The notes: generated by a model from the sequence alone, not told the origin. A DNA stretch of 64,000 nucleotides from Sisyra terminalis (GCA_958496175.1 OY292276.1:60029080-60093079); one strand, 5' to 3'; counted from the stretch's first letter, positions 31,824 through 44,982 are shown. Numbers and translations: made by a program.

Positions 31824-34542
31824 GACAGGGGAATTACATTAATTTGTCATTCTACGGTTATAAAATTGCAATCCTTGTCACAAAAATAAGCTAGGTTCTT
31901 TGGCTTTTAGGTCTTTAATTCACTCCAAGCTTAAGAACGACATATTTGATCCGGTTTTAGCTCAATAGTTGATAAATAGATATTTGCGACAGGGGAATTA
32001 CATAGATTTGCACTTTTACAGCGGAAAACGTACAATCCTTGTCACTACTAAGCAAAATATATTCCTGCATAGTTCCTCTTTAGCAATTGAGCTTGACTGA
32101 ATTATTTGGAATGCATCTATGGCGTTTAAAACCAATTTTGAATGGTCAATGACAACTGACGCTTTAAGACAGGGGAATTACATAAATTTGCCTTTCTACA
32201 GCTCAAAATTTTTAATCTTTGGGACTACTAAGTGAAATACAATCTTTAACAGTTCCTTTTTAGCACTCGAGACTGAATCATTTATTTCGAATGCATCTAT
32301 GGCATTTAAAACCAATTTTGAATGGGCAATGACAGCTGATGCTTTTAGCAGGGGAATTACATAGTTTGATAATTTTCTAAAAGTTTAATTCTTGCCACAA
32401 AAATTAAATATACTCTTTAGCATTTAAGTGTTTAATACGTTTCGAATCAAGATTGACATATTTGAATCGACTTCTGCTCATTTCAGACAAATACATACTT
32501 TAGACAGGGGAATTACATAGTTTTGCCACTTTACGCTTCTAAATTTGCAATCCTTGCCACGAAAATAAGCTAGGTTCTTTGGCTTTTAGGTCTTTAATTC
32601 ACTCAAAGCTTAAGAACGACATATTTGATCCGGTTTTAGCTCGTTTATGACATTTCCGATATTTGCGACAGGGGAATTACATAGATTTGCACTTTTACAG
32701 CTGAAAACGTACAATCCTTGTCACTACTAAGCAAAATATATTCCTTCATAGTTCCTCTTTAGCAATTGAGCTTGACTGATTCATTTTGAATGCATCTATG
32801 GCATTTAAAACCAATTTTGAATGGGCAATGACAGCTGATGCTTTAAGCAGGGGAATTACATAGTTTGATCATTTTCTAAATTTGTAATTGTTGCCACTAA
32901 AATTAAATATACTCTTTAGCATTTAAGTGTTTAATACGTTTCGAACTCAAGATTGGGATATTTGAATCGATTTTTGTTCGTTTTAGACAAATACAAACGT
33001 AAAACAGGGGAATTACATAGTTTTGCCACTTTACGGTTCTAAACTTGCATTCGTGCTACGAAAATAAACTATACTCTTTGGCATTCAAGTTTTTTTATCA
33101 TCTCAAGCTTAAAAATGGTCCATTTGAACCGATTTTTGCTAGTTTATGAGAAATAGATATCTCAAACAGGGGAATTACATAGCTATGCTCTTTTACATCT
33201 CAAAACTGTTAATCTTTGTGAGTACTACGCGAAGTATAATCTTTAACAGTTCTTTTTCAGGATTGGAGACTGATTTATTTGTTTCGAATACATATATAGT
33301 ATTTACAACCAATTTTGAATGATCAACGACAGAAGCTTTAGGCAGGGGAATTACATATTTTTGCCATTTAACGGTTCTAAACTTGGATTTTCGCCACTAA
33401 AATAAACTATTATTGTTGGCATTCAAATCTTTAATTCGTCTCGAGCTTAAGAATGGCCCATTTGAACCGGTTTTTGCTCGTTTATGACAAATGGATACTT
33501 TAGACAGGGGAATTACATACTTTTGCTCTTCTACAACTCAAAACTTGCAATCCTCGCCGATACTACACAAAATATATTCTACAACAGGTCCTCTTTGGCA
33601 CTCAAGCCTAATTAATTCATTTCAAATGCATGTATGGCATATTTAAATTAATTTTCACTGGACACTGACAGATGCTTTAGGCAGGGGAATTACATATTTT
33701 TTCCACTTTACGGTCATCTAAACTTGCAATTCTTACCACTAAAACAAACTATATTCTTTGGAATTCAGGTCTTTTATTTATTTCGGACTCAAGAATTACA
33801 TATATGAATCGATTTTTGCCAGACTATGACAAATGACATAAGACAGGGGAATTACATTAGGGTTCTAAACTAGTAATCCTTACCACGAAAATAAACTAGG
33901 TTCTTTGGCTTTTAGCAGCTTTTAGGTCTTTAATTTGCTCAAATTTTAAGAATGACATATTTAAACCGATTTTTGCTAGTTTATGACAAATAGATATAGG
34001 TACTTACGACAGGGGAATTACATAGTTTTGCACTTCTACAGCTGAAAACATATCTACAATCTTTGCCACTAGTATACAAAATATATTCTTTAACAGTGCC
34101 CCTTTACCACTTGACCCTAACTAATTCATTTCGAATGCCTCTATATAGCATTTAAAACCAATTTTAAATGGGCAATGACAGATGCTTTAGACAGGGGAAT
34201 TACATGGTTATAATCTTCTTCAGCTTTAAACTAGCAATTCTTGCCCTTAATAAACAAAATACATTATTTAACAGTACTTTTTAGCACCTAAACTTCAATT
34301 TCAAATCCATGTATGATATAATAAATCAATTTTTACTGGCCAATGACAGCTTTATTAGGCAGGGGAATTACATATACTTTTTTTACTCTACGATCATCCA
34401 AAATTTCAATTCTTGCCACTAAAACAGACTTAACTCTTTGGAATGCAAGTCTTTTATTTATTTCGAACTAAAAAATAACTAATATCAATCGATTTTTGGT
34501 AATCTCCGATAGAGAAATACTCAATCCAGGGGAATGACATAC
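31824..34542 (-). repeat. Core-motif array 2: CAGGGGAATTAC at about 169-bp steps, minus orientation
   Basis: CAGGGGAATTAC begins at 31826, 31990, 32170, 32349, 32505, 32669, 32848, 33005, 33167, 33343, 33505, 33682, 33844, 34010, 34192 and 34360, and as CAGGGGAATGAC at 34527. The 16 steps average 168.8 bp and fall into a short class (156-168) and a long class (176-182). Short units carry a body with ACCGATTTTTGCTCGTTTATGA-like text; long units carry GCATCTATGGCATTTAAAAC and CAATTTTGAATGG. Bodies drift, while the core and the following ATA stay nearly fixed. No protein coding. Confidence 0.92.
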
Positions 34543-36449
34543 TTTTGGTTTTCTACAGTTTTAAACTTGCATTTCATGCCATTACAAAAGACAATATAAT
34601 TTCCGACACGTTTATTTTGATCGTAAACCTCTAACCGGTTTGGCAAGTCTCGACTTAATGCAAAAATATGTTAATCTTTATCTGTCGGTTTTCACACCTC
34701 ATATTTTGGTGCCCATGCTTTTAATATCTTGTTTTATTACCTGAAATACTTAAATTTGCATTCCTTAACTAGTTTGGAATTTGCACCAACCGGTTTTACG
34801 TGTACCTTTGAGTTTATTGTGGAATCTGGTAGTGGATAAACAATGATTTATGGATCTCCGGATTTTATTGTAATTTGAACAAATTTTCACCGATTGCAAT
34901 GAAATTTTTTGTATAAGCTTATCTAGGTTTTCCGGGGATGTTTTAGTAGTAAAATCATTATTTTGGATTGTCTGAAATACATAAATAATTGAGGGTAAGT
35001 ATAGAAAAATACAATTGATAATTGGGAAAGTTTTAACGCAATTTCTTTCCGGATTTGCAAACCAGTGGCTTTTGCCACTGATTCTACTTGATCTTTAATA
35101 TGTACAGTAACTATTTCTTGTACAAATTCTTCAATAGTTTAACTTTATCGTCAAGTTTAATCTAAGTAAGATTTTTGATTAATATTTGATAGAAAACTTC
35201 TGAAAATTAAAGTTTTTTTTTCTGCAAAAGCAATTTAGGGTTTCCATTCTTTTCATCAATCAATAATTCCTTGAAAAAATGCCATGGAGGATCGAAAAAA
35301 ACATTTGGATAGTGCAATAAAGTTTAGCTTCTTTGGGGTGCAAGGATTTGGGATTCAATCGGTGTTCCGGGGGTGTCCATCAACATTATTTACTAATCAT
35401 ACACAATATAGAGAATCACATGTGATTAGTACAATAAATTTTACATGCTCATTCATTTTTTACAACCCTAAAACAAATAAAAAGAGTAAGAATCGATTTT
35501 ACGGAAATATTTCAAATTTTAGAGAATTACCTTTATGTTGTAGACTATTTATATGCCAAGCAGTCGAAGATGAAGGTATTATCATTAAAACATTAAACTT
35601 TATAAGTTTTCCCTTAAAAAAATTATCAATTTTAAAATTAACAAGAAAAAACATTGCGGTAAAGTTTGACATGAAAATATTGAAAACTTGCGATAATCAA
35701 ATCAAGCAGAACATATTTTCATCCCCTGATCCATATGCGCCTCTCAACAAAACCACCCCCATCCCTCATCTCCCGATTACCCGGTACACCACCCCGACCA
35801 CTTCTTCCCTTGTCATTCCCATTCGCGTGTATGTGTAGAGGTATATGTCGTCGTGTGGTTAAGATTATACTTATATGAAAAATAAATCGGATTAGAACGG
35901 GGTGGAAAATCCTTTTCGTTTCACGTAAATCCATTCATGTAATTTGTGAGGTTACATTTTCTATTTTGCCTTTATTATCCCGGGGGCCGTTGCGAGTTTC
36001 CCGTTTGTATGGGAAACTTGAAAAATGAAAACCATACAAAAATAAATATATAAAGTATTAAATCCCACCATACCTATTAGTGCAGGGAATTGTGATTTTG
36101 GCTAAAAACTTTGCCATAGTAAGTAAATTAATTAAGAGGAAAAAATTTAAGGGATGAAAGCATTAATTTTTTTGGTGAAATCAACAAATAGATTTGTCTG
36201 GGTGCCCATACAATGTGGCATGGGTTTTTAAGCTGCTGTGCTTTTGGAATGAAAAGGACTTCTTGAAAAGTTTAGAGAGATTTGTATTTAGATAAGAGAT
36301 CTATGGCAATTCACAAGTGTTGGAGAGTTTGTCGGGTTTTGTTCGAACTCAATTGAGCGCATTTATTGACAGGTGACAAGGTGACGAGCTCTTAAGTACA
36401 TGTGGTCCGGATTATAATTAATTTTAAGTAGGTAATAAACAGAATAAGC
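34543..36449. other. Intergenic DNA, no gene seen
   Basis: A 184-codon frame at 35,284-35,838 has no domain, is AT-biased and shows no splice or coding signature; I treat it as chance. No element boundaries recognised. Confidence 0.45.
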
Positions 36450-38960
36450 CAAAACGTACGGCCTTTTTTTTTTGGGGAAAAAACCTCAGGACTTAGGCCT
36501 GTTTCAGATTAGTCTGGCCCCGGGCTATTGACAATTTACTCCGAAGAGGAGAATAGTAACGATAGTAACATACAAAGCCAAATTACAGTCGAGAATTTAT
36601 AATGAAAATGTTGCCCATCCGACATGCAGGATTACAGCGTTATCTTTGGAACAATTTTGACGAAACTTAAATAAAAATATCCCAAAAACGTTAAACTTCA
36701 ATTAAATTAATCAATTTTCCTGAAACAAAAGTTTTTTTATCTAATATTTTTAAGTAAAGTAAACATATCTCAAAAAAAATTATGGTTAAAATTAGTCCAA
36801 CCGGCATAACGAAATTCGGCTTATTATTTTGATAATTCTTGATTGAAATTGTTTCAAAATGATCTTAAGACATCCCGGTTTAGCCCTATAAAGAATTTCT
36901 TCCAAAGTTTATCATAAATTTCCTGAAATCAATCAATTGGTAATACCACTTTTTTGACGTTTTGCAAGCCATTACATGCCTTAATATATATGGCTTAAAA
37001 CTAATTTTTTGGGGAATTGATTTAATTTTTTTGAGGATAAGATCAAAGTTAAAGGTTTTAAGATCATTTTGAATGAATTTTCATCGAAATTGATAAGAAA
37101 ATGATGCTGTGATTCTGCATTCCGGTTGGTATCTTTTAAACAGAAAGCCCTTGAAAAATTTATAATCCGATGCAGTTTTCATCCGATATTTTAATTTCCA
37201 AATGGTTTAGATTCATTTTCCGTTTGGATTCCGACCTTTTGGTCGTTCCCTTTAGATTCAATTAATAATTCCAAATTATTTGGCTTAAGATATACCACAA
37301 AGGTACTGTGAAGAAAAGATGGATCATAATGTTTCCTTATAAAGATAAATTGTTTCCAAAGCAATTATGCTATGCCATCATTATTTCTGTCCTAAGATAG
37401 AGAAGGAATTAATTAAACGTAAGTGGAATTTTCAAGATGATATCCTCAATTTTTGAGATCCATGAAATGTTGCACATTTTTTGGGGAAAAAACCTCAAGA
37501 TTTATGCCTGTTTTAGATAAGCCCAGCCCCGGGCTATTGATTTTACTCCGAAGAGGAGAATAGTAATGATAGTAACATAAAAAACCAAATTACAGTCGTG
37601 GATTTTTTAAAAAATCGTGGATTTAAAATAAAACATGTTGCCTATCCGATATGCAAGATTATAGCGTCATCTTTAGAACAATTTTGACGAGACTTGATTA
37701 AAAATATCTCAAAAACGTTGGACTTCAATCAAATTAATCAATTTTCCTAAAATAAAAGTTTTTTTAGTTAATTTTTTTAAGTAAAGTAAACATGTGTCAA
37801 AAAATTTTATGGTTAAAATTAGCCCAACCGGTATAACGAAATTCGGCTTATTATTTTGATAATTCTTGATTGAAATTGTTTCAAAATGATTTTAAGTCAT
37901 CCAGGCTTAGCCCTATAGAGAATTTCTTCAAAAATTTACCATAAATTTTCTGAAATCAATCAATTGGGAATACGACGTTTTTGACGTTTTGCCAGCCATT
38001 ACATGGCTTAAAACTAATTTTTTGGGGAATTGATTTAATTTTTTGGAGGATAAGATCAAAGTTAAATGCTTTAAAATCATTTTAAATGAATTTTCATCGA
38101 AATTGATGAAAAAATGATGCTGTAATTGGGCATTCCGGTTGGTATGTTTAAACCATAAAGCCCTTGCAAAATTTATAATCCGATGCAGTTTTAATCCGAT
38201 ATTTTAATTTCGAATTCTTGATTAAAGTTGTTTCAAAATGATCTTAAGACATTCAGGCTTAGCCCTATAGAGAATTTCTTCCAAAGTTTACCATAAATTT
38301 TCTGAAATCAATCAATTGATAATACCACGTTTTTGACGTTTTGCAAGCCATTACATGGCTTAATATATATGGTTTAAAACTAATTTTTTGGGGAATTGAT
38401 TTATTTTTTTTGAGGATAAGATCAAAGTTAAAAGCTTTAAGATCATTTTAAATGAATTTTCATCGAAATTGATAAGAAAATGATGCTATAATTCTGCATT
38501 CCGGTTGGTATCTTTTAACCAGAAAGCCCTTGAAAAATGTAGGGGAGAGTCTAGTTTATACGGCTCCAAAATCTGACGACGGATTCCTATAAAATCGGCC
38601 AAAAGAAATCGAAAATTAAGAATACTAAAAGTCTCGTTTTCGCTTATTTATAATCCGACGATTATAAAAATTTATAATCCGATGCAGTTTTAATCCGATA
38701 TTTTCATTTCCAAATGGTTTAGATTCCAATCTGGTCGTTGTAAACAAACTTTGGACTTTTTTAACGATGACCGTTTAATCGTTTTCTTTAGATTTAATTG
38801 ATAATTCCAAATTATTTGACTGAAGATATACCACAAAGGTACTGTGAAGAAAATATGGATCATAATGTTTCTTTATAAAGATGGATTGGTGTTAAAGCAA
38901 TTATGGTATGCCATAATTATTTCTGTTCTAAAATAGAGAAGGAATTAATCAAAGGTGATT
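36450..38960 (+). repeat. Large tandem repeat, unit about 1.0 kb, two full and partial copies
   Basis: The block with GCCCCGGGCTATTGA and ACTCCGAAGAGGAGAATAGT occurs near 36,518 and 37,528. Later parts (TTGTTTCAAAATGAT(C/T)TTAAG; TCATCGAAATTGAT(A/G); GCATTCCGGTTGGTAT) occur near 36,848/37,080/37,121, then 37,877/38,095/38,138 and a third time near 38,229/38,460/38,500. The end part with ATATACCACAAAGGTACTGTGAAG recurs near 37,290 and 38,826. A short unrelated insert lies at about 38,540-38,650. No coding capacity. Confidence 0.75.
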
Positions 38961-39901
38961 GGAATTTCAAGATGACATAACTACTCTTTGGATCCATGGA
39001 AAAATGCACATTCCTAGTTGGACGCATACAAATTCTTTGAGTAAAACGGCATAAAAACATCAAATATTTATCTAGGACGATTTCGACCCTAATAATATAC
39101 ATTTGGGTAAATAAAATTTGCTGGCCTGCCACTCCTCTCGAATTTTTCCAATCGTTTTCAATGGTGAAACCATTCTGGTGTCCAACTTATACAATGGACC
39201 GCTTTAAGTGGTTCGTTAACGTTAACGGATTTTGAGACTCGAACATATCAAAATAGTGAAAGCTTCTTCTTTCTATATCACAAACAAATAGCACAGAAAT
39301 ACAATTGAATGCCAAAAACGGAATCTGTCCATAAAGAGGTACCTACCGATGTTAATGATGACAATAAATGTGTGGCAAGAGACGTGGGGCGTTCCAAACA
39401 CATTTATATTGTATAAACAAATGTATGGAATTTTCAACAAAGCACCCAATCTCGGGACCATAACATTTCTGTTGGAGTATTTAATAAGTAAATATATCAG
39501 TGGATTGAGGATATGACGCGGGTTGTGATTTCACTGACGAATGCAACAGCCAACAATTGTGGTGTTGATATTATTGTTAATAACAGTAATATTTGTATAG
39601 TATGATCGATTTTAAATCAACAAAACCGTATACAATATAAATAAAATATACAGTCTCTTGTATTTGAAATTATGTGCCACCAATTTGGGCGATTGGATTG
39701 ATCGAATTTTATAAACATATTCCAGCGAAATGATACAGCACTTTTACACTTCTAAAATTAAATAAAAACATCTTGGATATAATTTCAACAACCACACTCT
39801 TTGTCATCGCGCCTAATATCAACAAAGACTTTTTAAAAAAAAAAAAACAATCATTATTATATAAACTGAAATTCCAATTAATGTTTATATCTACAATTAA
39901 A
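38961..39901. other. Intergenic DNA, no gene seen
   Basis: Only short frames without domains on both strands. Confidence 0.5.
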
Positions 39902-40640
39902 TGTAACAATCAAATTTCAAATTTTTTAAACTTGTTTTCGTTACGTAAAAATGCAAGAAAAATCGATTATTTGGTCTAACTTAGTAAATTTGCCGCATTT
40001 TTTTCAAAAAGTTTGATAGAATTTTAGGGTAGAACCACCTTGATAGCAACTGTCAAATCATAGTCTATTAAAGTGGACATTTTTCGATGCTTTTTTCTCA
40101 ATAAATTTTGATTAAAATCATCTGGCTATTCCCTAAATATTATATTGTAATTTCTGGAACATTTTCATATCAATTTTGGGTCCCTACAACAGTTTGATTC
40201 ATCAAAAATGCAAGTCGTGAAATCTGTCAAAATTTTTGAAATTTCATTTACAATAAAATGTAACAATCAAATTTCAAATTTTTGAACTTCTTTTCTTACG
40301 TATCCAAATTTATTGAAAAAATGCAAAAAAAAAAACGATTATTTGGTCTAACTTGGTAAATTGGCCGCCTTTTTTTTCAAAAATTTTGATAGAATTTTGG
40401 GGTAGAACCACCTTGATAGCAACTGTCAAATCATAGTCTATTAAAGTGGAAATTTTTCTTGGCGTTTTTCTCAATAAATTTTGATTAAAATCATCTGGCT
40501 ACTCCCTAAATATTATATTTTTCAATTTCCGGAACATTTTCATATCAATTTAGGGTCCCTACAACAGTTTGATTCATCAAAAATGCAAGTCGTGAAATCT
40601 GTCAAAATTTTTGAAATTTCCTTGATATACTTAACTATGA
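39902..40640 (+). repeat. Tandem duplication, unit about 357 bp
   Basis: TAACAATCAAATTTCAAATTT occurs near 39,904 and 40,261. Both copies continue through CGATTATTTGGTCTAACTT, GGTAGAACCACCTTGATAGC, AAATCATAGTCTATTAAAGT and CAAGTCGTGAAATCTGTCAA. The copies are highly alike, so the duplication looks recent. Confidence 0.8.
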
Positions 40641-42576
40641 TTAATTTCTTAAAATTTCTAGGAATCTTTTTTAATATTATCATAAATCTGACCCCCTTTT
40701 TAAATTTAATTAACATTTCGATGGGAAAATTAAATCTATGATGGCAATATTGATTAAGTCAATTGTAGTGACTTGATTGTCAAATCAAAGTCTATTAAAT
40801 TCATACTTTTTGGTTAACTTTTCCTGATAAATTACGATAATTAACGAAATAAATACAAAATCATCCTTCTTAATTGTTTTATTTAAATGTTTAGAATCTT
40901 TTTTTCGATTAATTCAATGAAACAAACCAGAAAAGTTCTGTTTTGTCCACAAAGAGAACAAATCTTAGTTTAGATCCCCAAAAAAACTATTGCGAGTTTT
41001 AAATTTTATGGGACACTAATAGTGATCCCTAGGGACCAGGTGGTCCCAGAAAATGTCCTCTTTTTCCCATAAATCAATTGGGGGCTTTAATTTTGTCAAA
41101 AATTCGACCTGGTGATGTTATTGTCTACTTTTATAAAGTTAAACGTTTGAAGATCATTTTTTCCCAGAAATAAAGTTGTTTTCATAGCGGAACCTTATTT
41201 TAAAAGCTAAAAGTGGTAAGTTTGAGGTCAATACCTTGACAAGCGAAAAAATTAACAAAAAAATAAAAATGCCATAAGTTTTTCATTGCCTGTCTATAAA
41301 TTTCCAACTAGCAATTTCAAATAGCAGCAGAACAATTAGCGACTAAATTTAACTACTAAATTGTGGTTGGATGGCGTTATGAATATAATTGGGGTGTGAA
41401 AAAAACCTGCTACAAGTATACAACAAGGGTAAGTAGGTGGTTGGGGGGGTGGGGGGTTGGAGCGACGAAGACGATGCCGGTCGAAGATGAAAATGGCGCC
41501 GAGATTGAGTTCCGGTTGCGCCACTTATCTCCGCCCGTGCTAAAAGCCTCCCCTATCTAACCGTACCTATCCCCAACGCCATTGGGGCGCACTCCACCAC
41601 CACCACCACCACCACCGCCCCCGACGACGACCAACCGTTTCAAAATTGTTTGGAAACACAATACTTGAAACGCTCAAATCGCAACGAAAATCTCCCCATC
41701 CCCCTACGAGTACATTTTTCCACCAACTCAAATTTTCCTCGACGAAAAAGTGTATTTCTTTGTTTACCCTACTTTTACGGTGACGCCATCTAGCCATAAA
41801 ACTATTAGGTAAGTCACTCATAGTATCCATATAATAAATTTGTACTTTTTCTTTGGAAAGGGGGATGAAACGTAAATGACATTATCAAAAAGGTAATGTG
41901 ATCATAGTGTACTTACTATTATTATAAACGTAGACACTTTACAAAGCGAGACATTGAACGCCTTTTCACGTCATCCCTTCACACTATCACTTCACACCCC
42001 CACCCCCCTCTTCAACCCCCCTTCACCCAAAAGTTGAGTGGGTATTAATTTGAGTGCTCAAAGTCGACCGGATCTAGCAACCAAACATTATTCGACGACG
42101 GCGAAAAGCTTTATCATATGATAGGGACGAATTTGGAAAATTTAATAATCGACAACACAAAGAATGGAAAACAGAGTGGAAAGCTGTCGCTGTTTTAAAA
42201 TAATTATATATTGTCGCACCCCATTGCCTCCCAACCCCCCCATAGCCGGCCAACCTATAATGTGCTCGTGTAAGTGTCGCTAAAAGCATAAAAGCCTTTT
42301 TCGTTCCATTTTATCATCGAATGGTGGCGAAAGAGAGAGAGAAACGTAGGCAAAGATCGCAAAAGAGACACAAAAAGGATGTAATATTAAATATATGGAA
42401 CGACATTGTGTTAGAAAAACGCTAATAGTGTTATATCAAAGATCGAATAATTTAATTATTGTATATGCGAAAAACGAAACGTGGGACGACGGGAAATTTG
42501 ATTTGCAAAGGTGATGGAAAATGAACTTTGGTTGATTTTTCTTTATATTTTACATAACGTAAACGTTGGTGAGGAG
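40641..42576. other. Intergenic DNA with a CAC microsatellite and a GC-richer patch
   Basis: 41,350-42,300 is less AT-rich than its surroundings and includes CCACCACCACCACC repeats at about 41,595-41,617. Open frames here overlap on both strands and are low-complexity. It might be a regulatory or leader region, but I find no gene. Confidence 0.4.
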
Positions 42577-42730
42577 CGGTGGCGTAGCCAGGTAACCATG
42601 GGCCCTTGGGCAAATTAAAAAATTGGGCCCGACCGCTATGTAAACTGATTAGGTTTTATCAAATTAAAATATTAAAAATGCTAAGCTACTTAAGCTCTTT
42701 TTTGTGCACCGCAGGCCAGCTAATGAAAAT

Positions 42731-43962
42731 GGTAATTTTGTCATATGACGGCTTTTCTCAAAAAAAAAAAATCGTATGCACATAAAATTAGTGTTAACAT
42801 GTTTAGAACACTTAAAAATGCAATATTCCTGTGGCGGAACTCTAATTTTCTTGACAATTATTACAAAAAAGCCGAAAAAAGAATGCCATTATAGTAGACT
42901 TTAATAGACGTCAAAGTAACTGCTAATCGCATTTGCTTACAAGTACGCATGTGCAATAAAAACAAAGAGATGCAATTTAAAACACCATACAGTAACGTTA
43001 ATAAAAGATATTTGTACCATAGAATTATGTAACCGGTTGGTCATTACTTCGTATCAGATATTTTACTGTAATTTGGTTAACTTTTACTTTCCTGGGCGCT
43101 TTGTCTAATTAAATTCATATTTGTTCTCTTTGTCATTTTTGCATCTCTTTGTTTTTATTGCACATGCGTACTTGTAAGCAAATGCGATTAGCAGTTACTT
43201 TGACGTCTATTAAAGTCTACTATAATGGCATTCCTTTTTAGGCTTTTTTGTAATAATTGTGAAGAAAATTAGAGTTCCGCCACAGGAATATTGCATTTTT
43301 AAGTGTTCTGAACATTTTAAGACTAATTTTAGGTGCCTACGATTTTTTTTGAGAAAAGCCGCGATATGACAAAATTACCAAATTTTTATTAGTAATTTAT
43401 ATACAAATAATTATATGACAACGTCCCATTTTCTATTCAGGTTTTAATTCAATTCGCGAATAAATTGGCCCTCATAAAATTTAGCACTAAAGGAGAAATT
43501 AGAAGATATTCGAGGTGAATTAGCAACCAAATATCGAATAATTTCGCGAATTGATTTAAAACACCATACAGTAACGTTAATAAAATATATTTGTACCATA
43601 AAATTATGTAATCTGTTGGTCATTACTTCGTATCAGATATTTTACTGTAATTTGGTTAACTTTTACTTTTTCCCGGGCGCTTTGTCAAATTAAATTCATA
43701 TTTGTTCTCTTTGTCATTTTTGCATCTCTTTGTTTTTATTGCACATGCGTACTTGTAAGCAAATGCGTTTAGCTGTTACTTTGACGTCTATTAAAGTCTA
43801 CCATAATGGCATTCCTTTTTAGGCTTTTTTGTAATAATTGTTAAGAAAATTAGAGTCCCGCCACCGGAATATTGCATTTTTAAGTGTTCTGAACATGTTA
43901 ACACTAATTTTATGTGCCTACGATTTTTTTTTTGAGAAAAGCCGTCATATGATAAAATTACC
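42731..43962. mobile_element. Foldback element C nested in the hAT copy
   Basis: It starts GGTAATTTTGTCATATGACG and ends ATATGATAAAATTACC. 42,731-43,379 is itself a full inverted repeat centred near 43,055 (CAAAGAGATGC / GCATCTCTTTG at the inner ends), followed by a second right arm to 43,962. Flanking ATGAAAAT and ATAAAAAT match at 7 of 8 positions. The sister hAT copy at about 45,147 keeps the uninterrupted site TAATAAAAATATTAAACAGT. A related element at 48,973-50,067 has a perfect 8-bp duplication. Confidence 0.8.
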
Positions 43963-44108
43963 ATAAAAATATTAAACAGTAACAACATAAATTACAATTA
44001 ATATTTGGTGTAGGTTTGGCTAATAAAACGAATTAGAGAAGATTCAAGGGCTTCAAGGGTTTATTATATAAAAGTCGGGCCTACCAACTGACTAAATATC
44101 AATTATAT

Positions 44109-44360
44109 TTACAATTTATTCCTAGCTTTAGTTTTTGCAAAAGTATCAATGATTTGGTTTAAATCCAGGCTTGATGCGGTTTTGTTTTCAACTGCTATTA
44201 GCGATAAATGTCGGAGTCGAGTTTGGCCCATATTATTTCTTAAATATTTTTTTACTATTTTTAATTTGCTAAATAAGCTTTCAGCTGCTGCAGAAGTGAC
44301 AGGAATTGTAAAGAATAATAACATTGCTGTAAATACTTCCGTTAGGTGGCATTCTAGCAC
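44109..44360 (-). pseudogene. hAT transposase C-terminal dimerisation domain, remnant
   Basis: The minus strand encodes FTAMLLFFTIPVTSAAAES, LFSKLKIVKKYLRNNMGQ, TRLRHLSLIAVENKTAS. This is the hATC signature (PVTSAAAERsFSkLK..K..LRs.m...RL..L..l.iE). The upstream DDE catalytic parts are missing, so the element cannot move itself. The second copy at about 45,310-45,560 carries the same region with more damage. Confidence 0.82.
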
Positions 44361-44982
44361 TCCCTATTTGCTCATTATTTCCTTAAATAATTGGTGAAAT
44401 TCCAACTGAATATCCAGAAGTTCAGTTCGATTGAGATTTCTGGTAAGGATTCTAGGGCTCCCTGAGCATGAGGGCCCCGGGACACTGCCCCGCCTAGCCC
44501 CTAGGTAGCTACGCCACTGGTAAGGAGTATTACGAAGGACTTTACGAAGTATTTTCTTTGTACTTTTGCAAAATTTGGGAACCCTGCCATCCCTACCTGA
44601 CCTATTCGTGGATTCTTCCGGATACACCAACGAAGATATTTCGGGAATAAACCAAAGTTTTTGAGCTAATTTCGATCGAAATCTAGATCCAAAGTGGATC
44701 ATTTTCGACTAGGAATACTATCAATAAAGTTAGGTAAAATATTTACCCATTTATAACTATGTATTGAAACTAATTTTTTACCCAAATATAGAAAATTATA
44801 ATGTAATATTTATTTTAAATACTGCACTGAAGCCCCAGATTACATATGGATCTTAACTATTAAACATTTACCAAATTCCTTAGCTTTATGCACCGTCGAA
44901 GACTATAACGTAAAAGAATTTCAATTTAAACAATAATTAAATGCTACCAAAAAACAATGAATGAAAATTATGCACATATACA

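Larger units (their letters stand above)
42577..44519. mobile_element. hAT element with transposase remnant, 8-bp target duplication
   Basis: Ends: CGGTGGCGTAGCCAGG at 42,577 and CTAGGTAGCTACGCCACTG to 44,519, of the CAGTGGCGTAGCTA terminal type. Flanks GTGAGGAG (42,569-42,576) and GTAAGGAG (44,520-44,527) match at 7 of 8 positions. It holds the end of a hAT transposase on the minus strand and is itself interrupted by a foldback element at 42,731-43,962. A second, uninterrupted copy is at 44,983-45,685. Confidence 0.83.

Noticed and set aside
31826..34538. Classical NF-kB/Rel sites
   Set aside because: GGGGAATTAC lacks the final CC of the GGGRNWYYCC consensus in every copy, so a Rel site is not supported as such.
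25965..34542. CRISPR array
   Set aside because: The regular short repeats with divergent spacers look CRISPR-like at first. But spacing is about 170 bp rather than 60-70 bp, units show subfamily structure, and the surrounding genes are spliced eukaryotic genes.
35284..35838. 184-codon open frame as a gene
   Set aside because: AT-driven composition, no domain, no start or splice context, and low-complexity Pro/Thr-rich end.
41336..41830. Frames around the CAC repeat as a gene
   Set aside because: Trp/Gly or Pro/His runs come from the trinucleotide repeat; nothing else in the frames is recognisable.
44364..44702. 112-codon minus-strand frame as a gene
   Set aside because: It spans the end of the hAT element and its flank, so it is a chance frame across an insertion boundary.
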